Below, in pieces: positions 57,128 through 64,000 of a stretch of 64,000 nt of DNA. The position numbers and the translations under genes were made by a program. Positions within the stretch are counted from its first letter, which is position 1. Each line of letters begins with the position of its first letter. The notes beneath the pieces were generated by a model. It was not told the DNA's origin. It did not search any database and was given only the letters and a program-made list of their open reading frames with translations. Source of the stretch: Romanomermis culicivorax (Eukaryota > Nematoda > Enoplea > Mermithida > Mermithidae); NCBI GenBank assembly GCA_963922205.1, contig CAWUHX010000016.1, positions 1,116,001 to 1,180,000 of the forward strand, written 5' to 3'.

Positions 57128-60100
57128 TTAAGAGACAATGTCTGAGAGAATTTAGTTTCTTATAGAGAGAGTTGTGATAAGTAAAAAATTAACCCTACCT
57201 CAAAATCACATATTTGGTGTAACTTGATGTGCTAGGAATGAAATTGATATTCATTTCATCTGAAAAACAAAACTCACATAGCTACAGTAAGAGGAAAGTT
57301 GAAAATTTTTGATTTTTTCAATTTTTAGCATACACTTCTTTTAACTTTTGCAAGTTTAGGTACGTCAGACATCATATTCTGAAAAATTACCCAATTTTAG
57401 GCCAATGAATGGGCCACAGTTGATTGTAGGATTCGTTAGTGTAAAGTGCTTATTAGGAATACAGTGGTGCTTGAAACATCAAATTTTGAGAGCAAAAATG
57501 TTCATTTTTTCCACAAAATCATCATATATACTGCTAAAGCTCAGAAGGACCAAAAAATTCCCTGTACAATAGATAGCTTACAATGTCTTTTACCTACTAA
57601 CAAAAAATTACTTAATTCATGTGCTGCTAGAGAGTCGCACAACCTGTGGTTTGAACACTATCTTATAATTGTATTTTCTGGAAGTTCCTACCTCAACTGT
57701 GGAACTACTAGAGCTTGATAAATTTCAAAAATGAAACACTAATACAAGTTTAATATGATGATTATTAAGATAATTCCCAAATCCATAAAAAATATAATTC
57801 GTAGGGCACAGTACCCCAAAGTTTGGAATTTTCTCATTTTATCATTTTTCTGTCTATTTACATGACTTGAGATATATCCACCTATGCATTTGTAATTTTA
57901 TTATTGACTGCATATTCGATGCAGAATACAATGCTCTATATTGTGGTATGAAAATGTTTTGCGAATTGTGCATTTTACACTTTTTAGGAAGTTTTAAAAT
58001 GTAAAAAATGAGACCATAAAAATGGTGAAAATGCAAGTTTCACTCCATGAAAATGACTATATGTGCTGCTAAAGCCAAAAGCACTAAAATTCTCCTATGC
58101 AGTGGATATATTACGACAATATCTGCTAGTTGTATACAAAAAATTTCCAAAGTGCGTGTACTGGTAGGGTGTTAAATCTGCAAAAATCGACTACAGTTGA
58201 TAAATTTTAATTTTGAATTCTTGATCAATAAATGTTTACTTTTCTCGAAATTTCATGTTCCAGTTGAGATGATAGGGAATTATTGGAAGTTTGATCATAA
58301 ATAGAAAAACAATGCATCACAAGCTTTCAAAGCAATCAGTTTGGAGCAATTCACTTTCATCTGCAAATTTGAGTCATATAGTACTGGGTTGTTCATAGCT
58401 TCAGCTTCATCTTCTTTACAAAAACTGTCTGCTTCAGCAGGATCATAGTATGTTCCTTGGTCTTCATGACAGTGACTTGCTTCCCATGACCAGAAGATTG
58501 TAATTTGTTGGCCTGTTAGAAATTCATCCTTGGAAAATTGCCCATTTCTGCACATCAGCCTGGATATCATTTCGGCATCAAACTTTTATCTGAGACGGAT
58601 TCCTTCATCAAATTTGTTCAATAGAAACTGTTTCTGCTTTGCTGTGAGCATTTTACATCTTCTTTGACTTTTGAGTGCCTCTCCTTCTTCTACAATGTTT
58701 GTTCTATCTGCAGCATGGAAAGCTTGTAATGCTTCTTTAAGATCTGGAAGCAATGGCATCAAACGATCTGCTTAAAAGACTTGACACATCCTTCTTGTGG
58801 CCAATCAAAGGGACTGTTCTCAGGTTGTGGATTTTCATCCTCTTTATAATCTTCAAAGTTGAAAGATGCTGCTGTTTGATCAGTATCCTCTGCTGGTGCA
58901 CTACTCCCCTTGATTCCATCACCTATTGATTGGCACATGCTTGAGTCACCAGATGAGGCAAGTTACCTATCCTTTTGGTGAACAACATTTATCACAGCAA
59001 TTTCTGAAAGCTGGACATCTTTGAAATCAACTTCTTCAAGGGAAAATAAGACACCAGGACCAATCTGGTAAGCACGCCATGCATGGATATGGTCAATGTC
59101 AAAATCGATGTTGAAGTAGGAGCTTATTCTTGGCCGTTGAATTTTCATTACGTTGAGAGGATATTTGAGTCGATTTTGGATAAAGGTTGCACCTTTGACA
59201 CCATCAAAATCTGTTGCACATTGAATAAATTCTTTTGAGTTGGTGCATTTATTATTTTGATTTATGAACAGCAGTACTTGCTACTTCACCAATGCTGCAA
59301 TACAATCACAGGGTCCTTTGCCAAACTGAAGTTCAGAAAAATCCCATCATCTAACTGTCAAGCCCATTCTTTCTGATATTTCATACATTGAGCCTAGAGT
59401 GTTCGATCCACGATAGCAACCAGCATTGTCTGAGCAGATATAGGCCCGACATATGTTTGAAAGTTCTTTTTTGACTAGCAGTAATGTATCACTGATGATT
59501 GCAATGACTGCATTACTATCTTGTGATAGTGGATCAAATACCTGTATGTAAGTCGAGTGGAGCTTGCTGCTGATGTTAACTAAGATGTATGTAATATGCC
59601 AAGGTACCCCTCACTTGCCATACCAGTTTGATTGATCTTCATGGCCACTGATTGGTAGAAATTTCATAGCCCAGTCTATCTGCATGAATATCTCATCATT
59701 CTGTAAGCTAGTAATCAAATCACGCCATGCCATATCTTGGTGCACTGCATGGAGAAATGTTTTGCATGCAACTAGCAGACATCATAATACATCCTCTCTA
59801 TAGAAAAATTTTAGATGCTTTTGGCCGCCTTAGCAGTAAATAAAGTCATTTTTGTGGAGAGAAACCTGCAAATTCACCATTTTTACAGTCTGATTTTCGA
59901 CTTTTTAAAACTTCCTAAAAAGTGTAAAATGAGCAATTTTGAACACTTTTCATACAACATTATAGAGCATTGTATTCAGTATCAAATACGCAGTCAATAA
60001 TAAAATTACTAAATGCCTGGGCCGATATATCTCAAGTCACGTGAATAGACAGAAAAATGCTAAAAAATGTGAAAATTCCAAACTTTAGGATACTGTAGCC

Positions 60101-60674
60101 CTGAGAATTATAATTTTTATGGGTTTAGGAATTATCTTAATATTCATCATACGAAACTTGTATTAACTTCAGGTTGTGCGACCCTCTATCAGTACATGAA
60201 TTTCCGTAATTTTTTGTCAGCAGGTAAAAGGCATCGTAAGCTATCTATTGTATAGGGAATTTTTTGGTCCTTCTGAGCGCAGTATATATGATGATTTTGT
60301 GGAAAAAATGAACATTTTTGCTCTCAAAATTTGATGTTTCAAGCACCACTGTATTCCTAATAAGCACTTTACACTAACGAATCCTACAATCAACTGTGGC
60401 CCATTCATTGGCCTAAAATTGGGTAATTTTTCAGAACATGATGTCTGACGTACCTAAACTTGCAAAAGTTAAAAGAAGTGTATTTCAAAAATCGAAAAAG
60501 TCGAAAATTTTCAAGTTTCGTCTTACTGTAGCTATGCGAGATTTGATTTTCAGACGAAATGAATATTATTTTCGTTCCTAGCGCATCAAGTTACACAAAA
60601 TTTGTGATTTTCAGGTAAGGTTAATTTTTTACTTATCACAACAAAGCTGAATCCTCTCAGAAATCGTGTCTTAA
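57128..60674. mobile_element. TTAA-flanked DNA transposon with ~0.85-kb terminal inverted repeats
   Basis: The left terminus TTAAGAGACAATGTCTGAGA and the right terminus read backwards TTAAGACACGATTTCTGAGA start inverted repeats that extend to about 58020 on the left and 59820 on the right. Matched blocks include TAGCTACAGTAAGA, CATGTGCTGCTAGAG/CTCTATCAGTACATG, AATTCCCTGTACAATAGATAGC and CACTGTATTCCTAATAAGCAC. The interior carries a decayed transposase on the minus strand. TTAA at both ends fits piggyBac- or Kolobok-type insertion. Confidence 0.75.
58300..59830 (-). pseudogene. Decayed transposase inside the TTAA element
   Basis: Reading the minus strand from about 59800: WRDLITSLQNDEIFMQIDWA, FLPISGHEDQSNWYGK, stop, HSTYIQVFDPLSQDSNAVIA, CRAYICSDNAGCYRGSNTL, MGLTVR, stop, WDFSELQFGKGPCDCIAALV, then after a break FIQCATDFDGVKGATFIQNR and HIHAWRAYQIGPGVLFSLEE. 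The DNAGCY and (D)FSxxQxGKGxCD motifs followed by a WRxYxIGxG motif are shared by a group of animal transposon-derived proteins I have seen in fish and cnidarian genomes but cannot name with certainty. Several stops and frameshifts make this copy dead. Confidence 0.65.
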
Positions 60675-62196
60675 ATTGCGGTCACGGCCAGTAGCAACAG
60701 GTGTTGTATACTTGGGGTCATTTGGTTCGCCCTAATGCAGGATGCTAAAAAACAAATGAAACAAAACTGAGAAACAGTCTAAACAAAAGTTGGATTTCAA
60801 GTCGGTGGGGTTTTCATAAGCTTAAGCTTAGGACGCGTGTCAGTCGCTGAATTAACGAGTCGACAACGTTCATCTTTGATCTAGGGATTGAGATCTAATC
60901 GTCTTACTTACGCCGACTAAAAGGCTAATGACAAATCTAATATGTGAAATTAACGAATAGCAGTCGAATCGAGGGTTATAGAACAATTTCCGTTATGTTC
61001 TTGGAATTAGAATAGGAATTATGTCGAACTTTTCGACGATTTTTCACTTAATTGCCGCGTAAATTTTCGGTATTTTTTGACAGCCTGTGCATCTAGGCGA
61101 GTCGAACAATTTTAAATTTTTACGGTACTTTTCACTTTAGGCCCGAAATCCAAATTTTCTATCTGTGCATTATAAAGTACCACCAGCTATCAAAACTACA
61201 GAGTTAAATTATGGTATTATAATTGACGACTCTGATGATGATCCTAAAATTTTAAACAATTATTTATCGACCTGCTACCGTTTTGAAGTTATAATAGTAA
61301 ATTTTTCTTGAAATTCTTGGGAACGATTTTCTGCTAAAACGTATGTCATATTGGACTAAAAATTTGCGAGTAAAATGAAGTCCATCAGTTGTGTCTTTTT
61401 TTAAGCATTAAGTAAATGTGAGTAAACGATCACAATTTTTCAGTTATCGACTAATGCAGAAACCTGTCACTCGCATTCGTGGCATCAGACGCAGCTACAA
61501 TCGAAGAAGCAAGAATTAATTTGATATGCAACTGGTAAACTTTAAACAGTGAAACTTCAATTTCTTCATGTACTAAAATCACAGAAAAACAACATGCATA
61601 TCTACTATCGATTTGAATAGAACTGTAGCGAATAATTTTGACTGCTTAGCGGGGTTACTGAATAAAATTTTCAGTTGTTTATTGCCGCTCATGGGCAAGA
61701 AAATATTTTTTTATTGATTACTGTAATAAGCTTACAAGGTTTTCCGTGTTGAACTTACTTCCATGACATCCATTCATTTCATGATAGGTAGGCTATAGAA
61801 TAATTACGGTAACTTACTCAAACAAAGTGAAGTTCAACTTGTTTGTTTTTATAATGTTGATTTTTACTTCAGTTTTCATGGATTTTATCGTACATTTTCG
61901 AGGAGTATAACACTCAATTACCGGACTTCTTCCCTAGAACCAATTTATCAAGCGTCTGGCTTTCTAGTTGCTTATCTCTATTATTCATAGAGAAGAAAGC
62001 TTGCATTTATCATTGGCAGATTCTATATAGCCTCAAAAATATCGATTTCTGCGAGCAAGCCCGTCAAAGAAGACTCAAGCACTGGGCCTCGGTTTGTCAT
62101 TAAAAGAAACCGTTGTTGAGCAAAATACGGTCTGTAGGAATAGAAAAATTTGCATATTCTATTCTACGAAATGAAATTTCGATAGGCGTTCCGTAA
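60675..62196. other. Stretch right of the TTAA element
   Basis: Holds a copy of dispersed family C (about 61590-61800) and a possible exon at 61141. A second splice-acceptor-like site (TTTTTCAG before 61442) opens an 84-base frame ending near 61525 that I do not recognise. Confidence 0.45.
61141..61287 (+). CDS. Candidate internal exon, gene unknown
   Basis: A strong acceptor (TTTTCACTTTAG) ends at 61140. The frame then reads ARNPNFLSVHYKVPPAIKTT, ELNYGIIIDDSDDDPKILNN and YLSTCYRFE; possible donors are GTTATA and, slightly later, GTAAAT. The composition looks protein-like (an acidic loop, aromatic residues) but I recognise no family, and no matching flanking exon was found. It may be chance. 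Confidence 0.25.
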
Positions 62197-62342
62197 ATGA
62201 ATTCGGTTCTTGAGTTGGGGGAACCGGCCGAAAGTTGGACCGAAGGAGTGAAACGAGTTTTCGAGGAATCCATCAAACAACCCATGGATAAGTTGACCAA
62301 ATCGACGGAAGGCGCCAAATATAACCATGATAGATGTGAGAG
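62197..62342 (+). CDS. Candidate first coding exon of an unrecognised gene running off the right edge
   Basis: ATG at 62197 opens a 48-codon frame, MNSVLELGEPAESWTEGVKR then VFEESIKQPMDKLTKSTEG and AKYNHDRCER, ending at a consensus donor AG|GTAAGT (phase 2). Local GC content rises sharply and matches that of the EGFR exons, while flanking DNA is AT-rich. The upstream frame is closed by stops, so this would be a start exon. I do not recognise the protein, and no second exon is evident by 64000. Confidence 0.5.
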
Positions 62343-64000
62343 GTAAGTATACTGCATATCTGAAATTTGAAATTGAATATTCTCATCCTTGCAGTGATCT
62401 AGTTGCTAGGAGGACAATGCTCATGAGTTTTTCTGTAATGAAGTTTATTATTCATTTCCTCATTATGAGTGATAGATATGAATAATGTCGCAGTTGCCAT
62501 CGTTTAATTTTTGAATTCATAATCATTCAGTACTCAAAAATTTACTGCCCTCGCTGAGATCAGGTAGTATTGATTTGATAATACGATAATAATGTATCTT
62601 CTTATATGTCACGGATTATTTCAAAACCGACTGCATCCAAAGAGCTCAGCTACTTACACTTCGCCATTCGTTTCTCTCAGACATCTTGAAAAACAAGTTT
62701 ATATAGCTTTGCAAGAACACCTCGACCTTCACTTTTCACCCAATAACTTTTGTTCAAGCGCACAGATTTTCAACAGAAGCTGAATTTTTATGGAATTATA
62801 CAAATTGATGACTTTAATCCCTATCTGCATGTATATTTCTATTCTCTACGGAAAATGATCACTTTTTAATTTTAGGCTGCTAGTTCTGCAAAGCCTTTCA
62901 TGTTCTTCCCTAACTCACTTAGATTTGAATAATAAAAGTTCGACGCCGAATTTCTTGGTATAGTCATGTGAAAAACTGTCACGCGATATCTACGTAAAAT
63001 AAAGGACAAGTCATTGAGCCAAACTATGAGAGTGATCTTTACTAAATCTGTTTTAAGCTGGAAAAACCATGCAACCGAAACGCCGATCGCACTGTTTGGT
63101 GAAAAGCGCATCTTAGAACAGTAGAACTTAAAAGCTCTATCATTCAGGTTTCTATCTGCAGAGCTGTTTTTCTGGTCCATGCTAATAACATTCAGCTGCG
63201 AGCTTCTAACAGTTTTTCGAGTGAAAAATATTATAGTTAAAGTTTTGTTAAACGAGTCTGATAACAGCAAAGTTTTTTTTATGATTCAATCTGCAAGCAT
63301 TCTATAAAAAACAAACTGTAATGAATATTGCGTGAACTAAAAGATTACGAGTTTCAGTCCTATGGTAGTTTGATTGCTACATTTTAACCTGTAAAACGAT
63401 TGGCCCTACTGTTGCGGCTATATGGGAGTGGTATCCAAAAACAAATTAGAAAATACTATATGGTACAGAATTTAATGCTGCGTTTAATAAGCGAGTTTGA
63501 CTCTGGCTTGTTTATAAACTGTAAAAAACTTTAATTTCCTGATGCAGAATTAAATTTTTTTACAAGACGGCATATCTCCGTTTGTTGTCACTTAGACACA
63601 GATGAATGCAAGGGTAATGCCAATCATTATGCAACACCCTGTATTTTTTACCAATGTTTTATTTCCAGATAATTTCTTTTTTTCTTCCATTATTCACTAT
63701 ATTTCATGTGCTTTCTATAGTTTGCTAATATTCAGTACACTATCAAAAACAGTAACAAATTATAAATTTCATTCGTATGAATCTATTCCGCTTTTTGAAG
63801 CGTTTTAAAATTGAAGGCATTTTTTAAGTATTTCAAAAAAGCCTCCTTGAAGGGAACTTATGCTGAGTCAATGTCGATTCAGATTTTGAGAGCGTCTGTT
63901 TCGAATGAACTCTCTGGGGATTACGACAGACAAGGTTTGTAGTGCAAAATTACTCGTGTCTGGTGTAATTCCTCTTTTAGAGACGCGAATCGTAAGAGAA
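62343..64000. other. Right-edge stretch
   Basis: If the exon at 62197 is real this is its first intron. An inverted, diverged family A MITE relic lies at about 63180-63430 (AACAGTTTTTCGAGTGAAAA, ATAAAAAACAAACTGTA). No exon recognised. Confidence 0.45.

Overview
The window is nuclear DNA of an invertebrate animal. It is AT-rich, with protein-coding exons broken by GT-AG introns, many only 50-70 bases long, lying in a sea of transposon and repeat relics. Two host genes are clear. The extra cysteine-rich repeats before the membrane in the EGF receptor are the protostome arrangement. A 90-base degenerate tract of the hexamer TTAGGC, the nematode telomere unit, inside one intron is a weak pointer to a nematode. 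Species cannot be fixed from the sequence; an AT-rich, repeat-rich nematode of the Dorylaimia kind is my guess, held at low confidence.

Positions 41-3633, minus strand: ten exons encoding the first ~623 residues of a BIG1/BIG2/Sec71-type Arf guanine-nucleotide exchange factor (DCB and HUS domains). The catalytic Sec7 domain lies beyond the left edge. Positions 3634-14744 are an intergenic stretch with no convincing gene but several fold-back elements. The two host genes are divergent, about 11 kb apart.

Positions 14745-44069, plus strand: a complete EGF receptor gene, which I resolve into 28 coding exons that sum to 4194 bases (1397 residues plus stop) with every splice phase agreeing. It has a signal peptide, L1, furin-like cluster, L2, an extended second cysteine-rich region, one membrane helix, a kinase with all catalytic residues, and a C-tail with several YxxP/NxxY-like tyrosine sites. 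Intron 20 (8.9 kb) splits the kinase between its N-lobe part and the HRD loop and holds a 4.5-kb inverted repeat, 98-base tandem arrays and a TTAA-flanked element. Other introns hold MITE-like palindromes.

Positions 44070-64000 are mostly repeats: a second copy of the 98-base array with a perfect tRNA cloverleaf inserted in it (46609-46681); a decayed gag-like reading frame on the minus strand preceded by a DEDD-type 3'-5' exonuclease-like segment (48.9-53.0 kb); a 5'-truncated Ty3/Gypsy-type integrase fragment (54.4-55.8 kb); and a 3.5-kb TTAA-flanked element with ~0.85-kb terminal inverted repeats around a decayed transposase (57.1-60.7 kb). Near the right edge are two candidate exons (61141 and 62197) of unrecognised gene(s).

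The two host genes are functionally separate: one drives Arf activation at trans-Golgi and endosomal membranes, the other is a growth-factor receptor tyrosine kinase. Nothing suggests an operon.
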